DNA of 64,000 bases from Microvirga lotononidis (GTDB lineage Bacteria > Pseudomonadota > Alphaproteobacteria > Rhizobiales > Beijerinckiaceae). Location: positions 2,306,001 through 2,370,000 of the forward strand of contig NZ_CP141048.1 of assembly GCF_034627025.1 (NCBI RefSeq), given 5' to 3'. The first letter of the stretch is position 1; every line of letters begins with the position of its first letter. Below are positions 42,452 through 51,034 of this stretch, piece by piece. The notes beneath the pieces were generated by a model that was not told where the DNA came from, did no database searches, and saw only the letters and a list, made by a program, of their open reading frames with translations. Both the position numbers and the translations under genes were made by a program.

Positions 42452-43480
42452 CTAGAAGTACGCTTCTTCCTCGTTCTCCGAATTGATGACGATCTCTCCC
42501 CGACCCGCCATCTCCAGCGCGAGATCCGTGATGGTGCGTCTGGCCTCGGCGATGTCGCGATGAGCCGACGGCTCCTTGCTGTTGAGCTCGTGCTCGATCA
42601 TGCGACGGACGCGCGAGGAGAGGGCCGACAGGACCACCTTGCGGAAATCGTCGTTGGTGCCCTTCAGGGCCAGGACGACGCGATCCGGAGGGACTTGGTC
42701 GAAGAGGGTCGTGCGGTCCTTCGGTGTGAGCTTCACGATATCGTCGAAGGTGAAGAGCAGGCCTCTGAGAATCTCGGCCGATTTCGGGCGAACGGACGAG
42801 AGGTTCGTCAGCACGTCCTCCATGTGATCGCGCTCCATCTTGTTGATGATGTCGGCGATCTTCGCGTGAGTGTCGGAGCCCGCATTCTTCGAGAAGTTCG
42901 CCATGAAGTCGTCGTGTAAGGTCTTCTCGATGTTCTTCATCGTCTCGTCGACGATGGGCTTCATGCTCAGCATGCGGCGCATGAGGTTGTTCCGCAGCGG
43001 CTGCGGCAGCTGCGTCATCACCTTCGCGGCGCAGGAAGGCTTGACCTTCGACAGGATGAGGGCAGCCGTCTGCGGATGCTCCTTCATGAGATAGGATGCG
43101 ATCGCGCCTTCGCTGACGGTCGAGATGCGTTCCCAGATGCTCCGGTTCGCATTGCCCACGACCTCGCTCATTATGCTTGAGATCTGCTCCGGGCTCAGGA
43201 TTCCGGTCAGAAGCTTCTCGATATGGGCGGCGCCTCCGATCAGGTCCGCGCCGTCGGAGAAGTTCGAGGCAAACTCCTCGACGAGCTGCTCGATCTGCGT
43301 CGGGGAAACGGGCCCGAGCTGCGCAGCGGATTTCGTGACGAGACGAATCTCCTCTTCGCTGAAATGCTTGAGGATCCTGCTCGCGGCAGGTTTCCCCATG
43401 GCGAAAAGGAGGGTTGCGACACGCTCGGGCCCTTTGAGGACCTTCGTGCCATTCGCCTTCATGGGAACGTGAGCGACCAT
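42452..43480 (-). CDS. fliG: Flagellar motor switch protein FliG
   Basis: 342 residues with the three FliG parts. N-terminal GPERVATLLFAMGKPAASRILKH binds FliF. The middle AALILSKVKPSCAAKVMTQLPQPL contains the EHPQTA/armadillo segment. The C-terminal charged helix FDDIVKLTPKDRTTLFDQVP contacts MotA. Cytosolic C-ring component that receives torque. Order motA-fliM-fliN-fliG-flhB matches Sinorhizobium. Confidence 0.97.
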   Translation of the reverse strand: MVAHVPMKANGTKVLKGPERVATLLFAMGKPAASRILKHFSEEEIRLVTKSAAQLGPVSPTQIEQLVEEFASNFSDGADLIGGAAHIEKLLTGILSPEQISSIMSEVVGNANRSIWERISTVSEGAIASYLMKEHPQTAALILSKVKPSCAAKVMTQLPQPLRNNLMRRMLSMKPIVDETMKNIEKTLHDDFMANFSKNAGSDTHAKIADIINKMERDHMEDVLTNLSSVRPKSAEILRGLLFTFDDIVKLTPKDRTTLFDQVPPDRVVLALKGTNDDFRKVVLSALSSRVRRMIEHELNSKEPSAHRDIAEARRTITDLALEMAGRGEIVINSENEEEAYF

Positions 43481-43494
43481 GCCGAAAAGCCGAT

Positions 43495-43857
43495 TTAGCC
43501 GTTAAGATCGTTGGTGGGCGGACCGACGATTTCGGTCAGCGAAATGCCGAAACGGGAGTTGTCGTCTTCGACGACCACGACCTCGCCGCGGGCGATGATG
43601 CGTCCGTTCACGACCACGTCGACCGGCTCTCCGACCCTGTGATCGAGGGGCACGATCGCGCCGCGTCCGAGCTTCATCAGGTTGGCGACAGGCATGGTCG
43701 CGGAACCGAGAACGACCTGGATCGTGACGGGAATGCGCAGGATCGAGTCGAGGTTTCTCCCGCTCCCCAGCTTGTCGTCGTTCAGGCCCGCGCCGTCGAA
43801 GGCGTTTTCCTGCTGCCATACGGCTTTGTCTTGCTTGGGATCGAATGGATTCGTCAT
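43495..43857 (-). CDS. fliN: Flagellar motor switch protein FliN
   Basis: 120 residues: a short variable N-terminus, then the SpoA domain with LRIPVTIQVVLGSATMPVANLMKLGRGAIVPL, VGEPVDVVVNGRIIARGEVVVV and FGISLTEIV. Lower C-ring subunit, and docking site for the FliH-FliI export complex. Confidence 0.96.
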   Translation of the reverse strand: MTNPFDPKQDKAVWQQENAFDGAGLNDDKLGSGRNLDSILRIPVTIQVVLGSATMPVANLMKLGRGAIVPLDHRVGEPVDVVVNGRIIARGEVVVVEDDNSRFGISLTEIVGPPTNDLNG

Positions 43858-43868
43858 GAGAGCGGACC

Positions 43869-44183
43869 TTATGAGTTGATGGTGCCGGTGCGCGGCTGCG
43901 ATTGCTGGCGAGCGTCTCGAAGAAGAGCTTCGAGACGCTCGGAAACGGCCTTCGCTTCTTCGATGCGCTGGCCGAGAAGGACGAGTGTCTCCTTGCCCTC
44001 GGTGCCGAAGCTCGTCACGGCGTTCTGGGCGGCCAGAAGGGCAGATCCGGTCTTGTCGAAGATCTGCTGATACTCAGCGTGATAGCGGTCGAGCTTGCGA
44101 AGCTTCCGGTACATCACTGCGACCATGACGCTGGTCGTCACGAGGGCAAGGAAGAGAATGGTGTTAGCGAGGGAGGACGTCAT
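43869..44183 (-). CDS. Small membrane-anchored coiled-coil protein between fliM and fliN
   Basis: 104 residues from the ATG at 44183 (MTSSLANTILFLALVTT), which overlaps the end of fliM by 20 bases. One N-terminal membrane helix (about 5-26) is followed by basic RKLRKLDRYHAEY and an amphipathic helix to the end (LLGQRIEEAKAVSERLEALLRDAR). I do not recognise a named family. The tight packing between two switch genes suggests a motor or C-ring accessory role, inferred from position only. An in-frame ATG 11 codons upstream is less likely. Confidence 0.75.
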   Translation of the reverse strand: MTSSLANTILFLALVTTSVMVAVMYRKLRKLDRYHAEYQQIFDKTGSALLAAQNAVTSFGTEGKETLVLLGQRIEEAKAVSERLEALLRDARQQSQPRTGTINS

Positions 44184-45099
44184 CGAGAAACTCTTTTTCC
44201 TGATCGATGAGTTCATCGACTTTGAGAACGTAGGAGCCCTCCGACTGGCCGATATGGCACCAGAAGAGGCCCTGCTGATTGCTTTCGAGCTTGACGCGGC
44301 TGCGTGGCGTCGCCTGCAGCTCGATGACGTCGCCGATCTTCAGGTCGGCGATCTCGCCGAGCGAAAGGAAGCGCTCCTCGAGAACGGCCTTGAGCGTCAC
44401 CTCGGTCTTCTTCACCTCGGTGGCGATCTGCTTCATCCAGCGTGGATCGCGGCCCGACGATTCGCCGGTAACCACCTGGGAGAGGGCCTTGCGCATCGGA
44501 TTGAGGACCGATTGCGGGATGATGACGAACATTTCTCCGCCGCGATTGAGCGCCTGGAGTAGGAATTTCGCCGCGACGGCCTGATTGTTCCGCCGCCCGA
44601 TGACCGCGAAGTCCATGCGGGTTTCGATGCGCTCGAGCTTGAACTTCGTGTCGACGATCGGCGAGAACGAGGCCTGCAGGGCCTTTGCGACCTGCTCGAA
44701 GAGGGTTTGCGCCATCTTGAGCTCGATGTTCGAGAAGCCCCGCGCTTCCTCGACCGGCGGCTCCGAGCCGTCGGACCCGAAGAGAACCTCCACCATCGTG
44801 TAGATGAAGTCACGGTCGAAACCGATCAGGATATGGCTGTCCCATTCCGGAGCGTGGAAAATGCCCGCAACCGCGTTGGCCTCGTACATCTCCAGGATCT
44901 CGGTGATGCGCCCGCTCTCGAGCCCGCTCAGCGAGTAGTACATGGGCGAGGCCGCCATGTGACGCAGATGCTCGGCGCAGCTCGTCGACATGCGGTCGAA
45001 GATCACATGGAGCATCGGCAGGCGGTCGAGGGAAAGACCCGCCGCGTCCAGCAGCATGTCGCGGATGTCGGTGGCGCTTTGTGATCCGCTCATCATCAC
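44164..45099 (-). CDS. fliM: Flagellar motor switch protein FliM
   Basis: 311 residues (GTG start; ATGs at the second and third codons, overlapping the motA stop). The CheC-like middle has LMLHVIFDRMS-type opening, ILIGFDRDFIYTMVEVLFGSDGSE and ALQASFSPIVDTKFKLERIETRM. The SpoA domain near the C-terminus has LGEIADLKIGDVIELQATPRSRVKLE. The usual N-terminal LSQxEID CheY-P peptide is not visible; the protein opens SGSQSATDIRDMLLDAAG. It forms the C-ring wall and transmits CheY signals. Confidence 0.93.
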   Translation of the reverse strand: MMMSGSQSATDIRDMLLDAAGLSLDRLPMLHVIFDRMSTSCAEHLRHMAASPMYYSLSGLESGRITEILEMYEANAVAGIFHAPEWDSHILIGFDRDFIYTMVEVLFGSDGSEPPVEEARGFSNIELKMAQTLFEQVAKALQASFSPIVDTKFKLERIETRMDFAVIGRRNNQAVAAKFLLQALNRGGEMFVIIPQSVLNPMRKALSQVVTGESSGRDPRWMKQIATEVKKTEVTLKAVLEERFLSLGEIADLKIGDVIELQATPRSRVKLESNQQGLFWCHIGQSEGSYVLKVDELIDQEKEFLDDVLPR

Positions 45100-45977
45100 G
45101 CGGCCTCTTTCAGGTCTTCTGCGCGTCCGCCCGTGGTCGTGGCGGCTTCGACTTCGTCGATGGTCGGGCGATAATCCACGGAGATGCCCTTGCGGCCATG
45201 CTCCACGGCAATCTGGGGAAGGGCGCCGTTCATGTAGGCGATGAGCGCCTGCTTGACGATGACGTAGACGCGGGTCTGCTTCTCCCGCGTAGCCTTCACC
45301 TTGTTCGCAAGCGGCGACAGGAATGCGTAAGAGATGAAAATGCCGCCGAAGGTTCCGACGAGCGCCGAGGCAATGAGGCCGCCCAGGATGGTCGGCGATT
45401 GATCGATGGCGCCGAGAGCCTTCACGATGCCGAGTACGGCCGCGACGATGCCGAGGGCGGGGAGCGCTTCGGACACGGTGTTGATGGAGTAATAGGGTTT
45501 CGTGCGGTCGCGCTTGAGGGTCGCGATTTCTTCTTCCATGAGCGCTTCGATTTCATGGGGACGAGCATTGCCGATGATGATCAGGCGCGCATAGTCGCAG
45601 ATGAAAAGGGTGAGGTCCTTGTCCTTCAGCACGCTCGGGAACGCCTTGAAGATGTCCGACTCTTCCGGCTGGTCGATATGCCCTTCCACCTCATTGCGCG
45701 GCTTGTTCTTGAGTTCCCGCATGAGAGCGTAGAGTAGGCCCAGGATCGAGAGGTAATGGTCTCTCTTCGGAACGGTCCCGGTGATCGCCTCGCGGGCGGC
45801 CCGGCCGGTGTCCTTCACCAGCGGCATGGGGTTTGCGATGATGAACGTGCCGATCGCGATGCCGCAGATGATCACGTATTCCCAAGGCTGCCATATCACA
45901 GCCAAGTGACCGCCCATGGCGACATAGCCGCTCACGAGCGAGCCAATGGCGACTGCCAATCCGATCAAAACGCCCAA
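45096..45977 (-). CDS. motA: Flagellar stator protein MotA
   Basis: 293 residues from a TTG at 45977. That start gives GVLIGLAVAIGSLVSGYVAMGGHL, matching the first helix of MotA, and has AAGGGA about ten bases upstream. The frame is open for another 300 codons upstream only because it shadows flgF. Other membrane segments: YVIICGIAIGTFIIANP, PALGIVAAVLGIVKALGAI and IASALVGTFGGIFISYAF. The cytosolic loop contains the charged residues that contact FliG. The stator channel forms with MotB. It is divergent from flgF. Confidence 0.92.
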   Translation of the reverse strand: MGVLIGLAVAIGSLVSGYVAMGGHLAVIWQPWEYVIICGIAIGTFIIANPMPLVKDTGRAAREAITGTVPKRDHYLSILGLLYALMRELKNKPRNEVEGHIDQPEESDIFKAFPSVLKDKDLTLFICDYARLIIIGNARPHEIEALMEEEIATLKRDRTKPYYSINTVSEALPALGIVAAVLGIVKALGAIDQSPTILGGLIASALVGTFGGIFISYAFLSPLANKVKATREKQTRVYVIVKQALIAYMNGALPQIAVEHGRKGISVDYRPTIDEVEAATTTGGRAEDLKEAA

Positions 45978-46178
45978 CGTTGTGGTCCCTTTTGCGAAAG
46001 TCCAACCTGCTGACGATGTCTTAATCCCGGAGGCTTGCGCGAAGCTGGAAACGGAGGGGCAAGCCTCGTGCAAGGCTGTCCGGCTAATCCTCAGGCTAGG
46101 TTCATGCGGCAGACGGAAGCCGCGCCATGAAGGTCGCCAAGCGTTCGCCCTCATGAGAGAAAAGGCCGGAGCTCCTCG

Positions 46179-46904
46179 ATGCAATCCTCGCTCTATGTCG
46201 CACTTTCGGCCCAGGTGGCCATGGAAAAGCGCCTCAATACGATTGCGAACAACGTTGCAAATATGAATACGGGTGGCTTCCGGGCCGACGAGGTGAAGTT
46301 CGAGGAGATCCTCTCGCTTGCGGCCAAGGAAAACGTGTCCTTTGCGTCTTCCGGACATAACTACGTGTCCCGGCGGACTGGTCCCGTCGTGAAGACCGAC
46401 AATCCGCTCGATGTCGCCATCCAGGGCGAGGCCTGGTTCGCGTTCAGCGGCCCCAATGGCGCTGTCTATACCCGGGACGGGCGCTTCAAGATGAACGAGA
46501 ACGGCGATCTCCTGACCGTCGAGGGCTACCGGGTTCTGGATGCCGGCGGCTCCCCCATCGCCCTCGATCCGATGGGAGGCGCCCCGACCATCGGTCACGA
46601 TGGAACGATCACGCAGGGAACCAACCAGGTCGGAGCGATCGGTCTCTTCAATTTGCGCAATGACAGCCGGCTCAGCCGCTTCGGAAATTCCGGCGTCACG
46701 TCGAGCATTCCGGGCGAGGTCGTTCAGGACTTCAACTCCAATGGCGTTCAACAGGGCTTCAGCGAAGGTTCTAACGTCAATCCCGTGCTGGAGATGACGA
46801 AGATGATCGCGGTTCAACGGAACTTCGACAGCGCCGCGACGACGATCCAAGAGAGTGAGTCGACCTTCATGGATGCCATCCGGTCCCTTGGTCCCAGCAC
46901 CTGA
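46179..46904 (+). CDS. flgF: Proximal rod protein FlgF
   Basis: 241 residues. YVALSAQVAMEKRLNTIANNVANMNTGGF at the N-terminus, LDVAIQGEAWFAF in the middle, and VNPVLEMTKMIAVQRNFDSA at the C-terminus are the rod/hook family motifs; the length fits FlgF. Starts the second + strand flagellar operon, with fliI five bases after its stop. Confidence 0.95.
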   Translation: MQSSLYVALSAQVAMEKRLNTIANNVANMNTGGFRADEVKFEEILSLAAKENVSFASSGHNYVSRRTGPVVKTDNPLDVAIQGEAWFAFSGPNGAVYTRDGRFKMNENGDLLTVEGYRVLDAGGSPIALDPMGGAPTIGHDGTITQGTNQVGAIGLFNLRNDSRLSRFGNSGVTSSIPGEVVQDFNSNGVQQGFSEGSNVNPVLEMTKMIAVQRNFDSAATTIQESESTFMDAIRSLGPST

Positions 46905-46909
46905 CGGCC

Positions 46910-48235
46910 GTGATGAACGCACTCCAAAGGCTTGAAGAGTTCGTTCTGGCCGAAACGGCCGGACGACGAAAGATTCAGATCAGCGGCACCATTCGCGAAG
47001 TGAATCCCGGCTATTACCGTGTTGCGGGCCTGTCGCAATTCGTGAAGCTCGGGGACCGCGTGGGCTTCTCCTCCGATGGAAGGACGCAGACCGGAGAGGT
47101 CGTCCGAATCGATGACGGTGGCGTCACGGTAAAACCCTTCAACGGACGCATCGAAGCCGGGATCGGAACGGCCGTCTTTATCGTGAGCGACACGGGCCTC
47201 AGGCCGGATCAGACGTGGCGCGGGCGGGTCATCAACGCGCTCGGCGAACCGCTGGATGATCGCGGGCCGCTCATCCCGGGCCACGATTCGGTCCGGAACG
47301 ACGCCGAGCCGCCGTCCGCCATGACGCGGGCAAGGGTCACGATGCCCCTGAAAACGGGCGTCAAGGCCATCGACCTGTTCACGCCGATCTGCCAAGGGCA
47401 GCGCATCGGCATCTTCGCGGGCTCGGGCGTCGGAAAGTCCACGCTTCTGACCATGCTGGCCAAATGCGAAGGCTTCGACACGATCGTCGTCGCCCTCGTG
47501 GGAGAGCGCGGTCGCGAGGTACGGGAGTTCCTGGAAGGCCCCATCCACGCGAACCTTCACAAGTCGGTCATGGTGGTGTCGACCGGAGACGAGAGTCCGA
47601 TGATGCGGCGCCAGGCGCCGCGCACCGCGGTTTCCATCGCGGAGTACTTCCGCGATTGCGGGGATTCGGTCCTGCTCATCGTGGATTCGGTGACGCGTTA
47701 TGCCCATGCGGCCCGCGATGTGGCCCTGGCGGCCGGGGAGCCAGCCGTGGCCCGTGGCTACACGCCCAGCGTCTTCAGCGACTTGCCCCGCCTTCTGGAG
47801 AGGGCAGGGCCCGGGGCCGAGGGGAAGGGCTCCATCACAGGCATCTTCTCCGTTCTCATCGACGGCGACGATCATAACGACCCTGTCGCCGACAACATTC
47901 GCGGAACGCTCGACGGTCATATCGTCCTGGATCGCGCAATCGCCGACCAGGGGCGATATCCGGCCATCAACGTTCTCGGATCGATCTCGCGCCTGGCCGA
48001 TCACGTCTGGTCGCCGGACCAGAAGGAGCTGGTGCGCCGCCTCCGGGGAATGATCGCGCGGTTCGAGGATACGCGCGATCTCAGGCTGATGGGCGGCTAT
48101 CACCCGGGCAACGATCAGGAGTTGGACCAAGCTGTCGTGATCGTCCCGAAGATCTACGAGGCGCTTCGGCAGGATCCGTCCATGCCTGCCAGCCGTGACG
48201 CCTTCATGGATCTGGCCCAAGCCCTCAAGCAATAG
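46910..48235 (+). CDS. fliI: Flagellar export ATPase FliI
   Basis: 441 residues (GTG at 46910, ATG one codon later). Walker A GSGVGKST at about 171-178, Walker B in VLLIVDSVTRYAHAARDVAL, and LPRLLERAGPGAEGKGSITGIF resemble the F1 beta-subunit family. It energises and prepares export of flagellar proteins, working with FliH and FliJ at FlhA. Separation from fliH (at 34954) is normal for rhizobia. Confidence 0.97.
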   Translation: MMNALQRLEEFVLAETAGRRKIQISGTIREVNPGYYRVAGLSQFVKLGDRVGFSSDGRTQTGEVVRIDDGGVTVKPFNGRIEAGIGTAVFIVSDTGLRPDQTWRGRVINALGEPLDDRGPLIPGHDSVRNDAEPPSAMTRARVTMPLKTGVKAIDLFTPICQGQRIGIFAGSGVGKSTLLTMLAKCEGFDTIVVALVGERGREVREFLEGPIHANLHKSVMVVSTGDESPMMRRQAPRTAVSIAEYFRDCGDSVLLIVDSVTRYAHAARDVALAAGEPAVARGYTPSVFSDLPRLLERAGPGAEGKGSITGIFSVLIDGDDHNDPVADNIRGTLDGHIVLDRAIADQGRYPAINVLGSISRLADHVWSPDQKELVRRLRGMIARFEDTRDLRLMGGYHPGNDQELDQAVVIVPKIYEALRQDPSMPASRDAFMDLAQALKQ

Positions 48236-48331
48236 AGTCGATCACGTTTCGCATCACCATCCCTGGAATGGAACACAGCTTCGCACAAGCGTCATGGTGT
48301 TAGGTCCAGTTTGAAACCGTAGGAGCTTCAG

Positions 48332-49534
48332 ATGAGTCTTTATGGCGTTCTTCGTAGTGGCGTTTCCGGAATGAACGCCCAGTCGAACAAGTTGGGTACC
48401 GTCGCTGAGAACATCCAGAACTCGAGCACCACTGGATACAAGCGCGCCTCGACCGAGTTCTCGTCTCTGATCCTGCCGTCGAGCGAAGGAAACTACAATT
48501 CCGGCTCCGTCACGAGCCGCGTTCGCTACACGATCGCCGAGCAGGGGCCGATCGCCTACACGACATCTCCTTCGGATCTCGCGATTTCTGGCAACGGCTT
48601 CTTCGTCGTGACCGATCCGGGCGGATCTCCCTACCTGACCCGCGCCGGCAACTTCGTCAAGGACGGCCGGACAGGCAATCTCGTGAACGCCTACGGCTTC
48701 ACCCTCATGGGATACAAGCTGGGAGAGGGAGCCGTTAATCCCTCCCTGAACAGCCTCGATGGCGTCGTGCCTGTCAACATGTCCTCGTTCGCCATGCAGG
48801 CCAGCGGCTCCACGAAGGGAACCTTCAAGGGCAATCTGCCCGACGGCGCCGACGTTGCCGTGCCTCCCGCGGTCACGAAGCAATCCTCGCTTCAGGTTTA
48901 TGACAAGGTCGGCAACCCGATCAAGATCGACATCTCTTTGTCGAAGATCAGCCCGACCGAATGGAGCATCACGGTCGCCAACGGCTCCGACCCGGCATCT
49001 CCCCTGACCGGCACGACTTCGATGAACCTGACCTTCAACGCCGATGGTCAGATCACCGGTCCTGCCGTCCTGAGCTTCGGCATTCCCGGCGGCGAGCCCT
49101 TCGACCTCGACATGTCGGGCATGACCCAGCTGGCCGGCGAGTACAACGTCACCGGTCAGGCGAACGGCAATGCGCCGTCCGCTGTCAAAGACGTCGAGTT
49201 TGCTTCGGACGGTACGGTCTACGCGGTTTATGAGGACGGCACCCGCGTCGGCGCTTATCGGATCCCGCTCGCCAATGTCTCGAGCCCGGACAATCTGAGC
49301 CCCCGTGCCGGCAACGTCTACGAGACGACGGCCCAGTCCGGCGGCTACCAGGTCGGCTTCCCGGAAATGTCCGGCTTCGGGTCCATCGCGTCCGGCGCTT
49401 TGGAAGGATCGAACGTCGATATCGGCACCGAGCTGACGGCGATGATCGAGGCTCAGACCAGCTATACGGCGAACTCGAAGGTCTTCCAGACGGGATCCGA
49501 GCTGCTCGACGTTCTGATGAACCTGAAGCGGTAA
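48332..49534 (+). CDS. flgE: Flagellar hook protein FlgE
   Basis: 400 residues. N-terminal YGVLRSGVSGMNAQSNKLGTVAENI with STTGYKRASTEFSSL, then LAISGNGFFVVTD, a variable middle domain with KISPTEWSITVANGSD, and the C-terminal GSNVDIGTELTAMIEAQTSYTANSKV. It polymerises into the hook. Preceded by 96 bases of non-coding DNA that probably hold its own promoter. Confidence 0.97.
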   Translation: MSLYGVLRSGVSGMNAQSNKLGTVAENIQNSSTTGYKRASTEFSSLILPSSEGNYNSGSVTSRVRYTIAEQGPIAYTTSPSDLAISGNGFFVVTDPGGSPYLTRAGNFVKDGRTGNLVNAYGFTLMGYKLGEGAVNPSLNSLDGVVPVNMSSFAMQASGSTKGTFKGNLPDGADVAVPPAVTKQSSLQVYDKVGNPIKIDISLSKISPTEWSITVANGSDPASPLTGTTSMNLTFNADGQITGPAVLSFGIPGGEPFDLDMSGMTQLAGEYNVTGQANGNAPSAVKDVEFASDGTVYAVYEDGTRVGAYRIPLANVSSPDNLSPRAGNVYETTAQSGGYQVGFPEMSGFGSIASGALEGSNVDIGTELTAMIEAQTSYTANSKVFQTGSELLDVLMNLKR

Positions 49535-49567
49535 CGCGCTCCCCTTCTGCTCAAGGATCAATGATCC

Positions 49568-51031
49568 ATGTCTCTGTCAGTAGCCTATAATACGGCGCGT
49601 TCCTCGTTGCAGGCGTCGCAATCGCAGATGGCGGTCGTGTCGCGCAACACATCCGGGGCCTCCGATCCGAGCTATTCGCGCAAGATCGGCGTCCTCAGCA
49701 CCACTGGTGGGTACGCCCGCGTCACGGTCCTCCGGGCCAGCGATCAGGCGCTCCTGACGAAGATGCTGGAAACGACCTCCGCAACGGCAACGCAGAAGGC
49801 GCTGCTCGACGGGTTGCAGAAGCTCAGTCAGACCATCGGCGACACGGAGCTCGATCAATCCGCCGCAGCCCGAATCGGCGCGCTGGACAGCGCCTTGAAG
49901 CAATATGCCAATGCGCCCGATAATCCGACCTTCGCACGGGCCTTCGTGAAAGCCGCGAACGACGTCGCGGATACTTTGAACCGGGCGACTGCGGCGATCC
50001 AGTCCGTTCGTCTCGAAGCCGACAAGGGGATGGCCGGCTCGGTCGACCGCATCAACGATCTTCTGCAGAAGTTCGAGAAGGCAAACCAGCAGGTCATGAG
50101 CGGTTCCGCCCTCGGGGCCGATGTCAGCGATGCCATGGACACGCGTGACAATCTCATCGCGCAGCTGTCCGAGGAGATCGGCATCACGGTCGTGCCGCGC
50201 GCGGGCAACGACATTGCCCTGTACACGGACAGCGGCGTGCCGCTGTTCGAGCGGACGGCGCGGCCCGTGACCTTCAGCCCCACCACGACGTTCGGACCCG
50301 CCACCGCGGGGGGAGACGTCTTCATCGATGGGATCCGCGTGACGGGTCCCGGGGCTCTGATGCCCTTGAACTCCGGCAATCTCGTCGGGCTGGCGCAGGT
50401 GCGCGACGACGTCGCCGTCACCTACCAGAAGCAGCTCGACGAGCTCGCCCGGGGGGTGATCCAGGCCTTCGCCGAAAGCGACCAGAGCGGGGCCGGAAAG
50501 CCCGACATGCCGGGAATCTTCACCTTCGCGGGAGCCGCAGGCATTCCCACCATGCCGGCCTCTGCGGGGTTGGCTGGGCTGATCCGCGTCAGCGACGCCA
50601 TCGACCCGACGAAGGGCGGCACGTTCGATGCGATCCGCGACGGCGGGATCAACGGCACTGACTACAACTACAATCCGAGCGGAAGCGCCAACGCGGCCTT
50701 CTCGGGGCGCCTCTACGCTCTGGTGGATGGAATGGCCGCGGATCGACCTTTCGATCCCGCCTTCGGCTTCGGGCCCAGCGCGTCCCTGCAGGGATTCGCG
50801 TCCCTGACGGGGGGCTGGCTGGAGGCCACACGCCAGAGCGCCAGCCAGAGCGTCGATTACCAGACGACACTTCTCGCCCATGCCTCGGAAGCCCTGTCGA
50901 ATGCGACCGACGTCAACATGGACGACGAGACGGCCCTGATGCTGCAGCTGGAGAAATCCTACGCCGCATCGGCAAAACTGCTGTCGGTCATCGACCAGAT
51001 GCTCAAGACTCTTCTCAACGTTGTAGGCTAA
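49568..51031 (+). CDS. flgK: Hook-filament junction protein FlgK (HAP1)
   Basis: 487 residues. The N-terminal NTARSSLQASQSQMAVVSRNTSGAS and the C-terminal DVNMDDETALMLQLEKSYAASAKLLSVID carry the HAP1 coiled-coil motifs; the middle has KGMAGSVDRINDLLQKFEKANQQV and VPRAGNDIALYTDSGVPLF. First junction protein between hook and filament; flgL starts three bases after its stop. Confidence 0.96.
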   Translation: MSLSVAYNTARSSLQASQSQMAVVSRNTSGASDPSYSRKIGVLSTTGGYARVTVLRASDQALLTKMLETTSATATQKALLDGLQKLSQTIGDTELDQSAAARIGALDSALKQYANAPDNPTFARAFVKAANDVADTLNRATAAIQSVRLEADKGMAGSVDRINDLLQKFEKANQQVMSGSALGADVSDAMDTRDNLIAQLSEEIGITVVPRAGNDIALYTDSGVPLFERTARPVTFSPTTTFGPATAGGDVFIDGIRVTGPGALMPLNSGNLVGLAQVRDDVAVTYQKQLDELARGVIQAFAESDQSGAGKPDMPGIFTFAGAAGIPTMPASAGLAGLIRVSDAIDPTKGGTFDAIRDGGINGTDYNYNPSGSANAAFSGRLYALVDGMAADRPFDPAFGFGPSASLQGFASLTGGWLEATRQSASQSVDYQTTLLAHASEALSNATDVNMDDETALMLQLEKSYAASAKLLSVIDQMLKTLLNVVG

Positions 51032-51034
51032 GCC

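Noticed and set aside
45978..46922. N-terminal extension of MotA by about 315 codons
   Set aside because: That part is antisense to flgF and does not resemble any MotA; the TTG at 45977 gives the family N-terminus.
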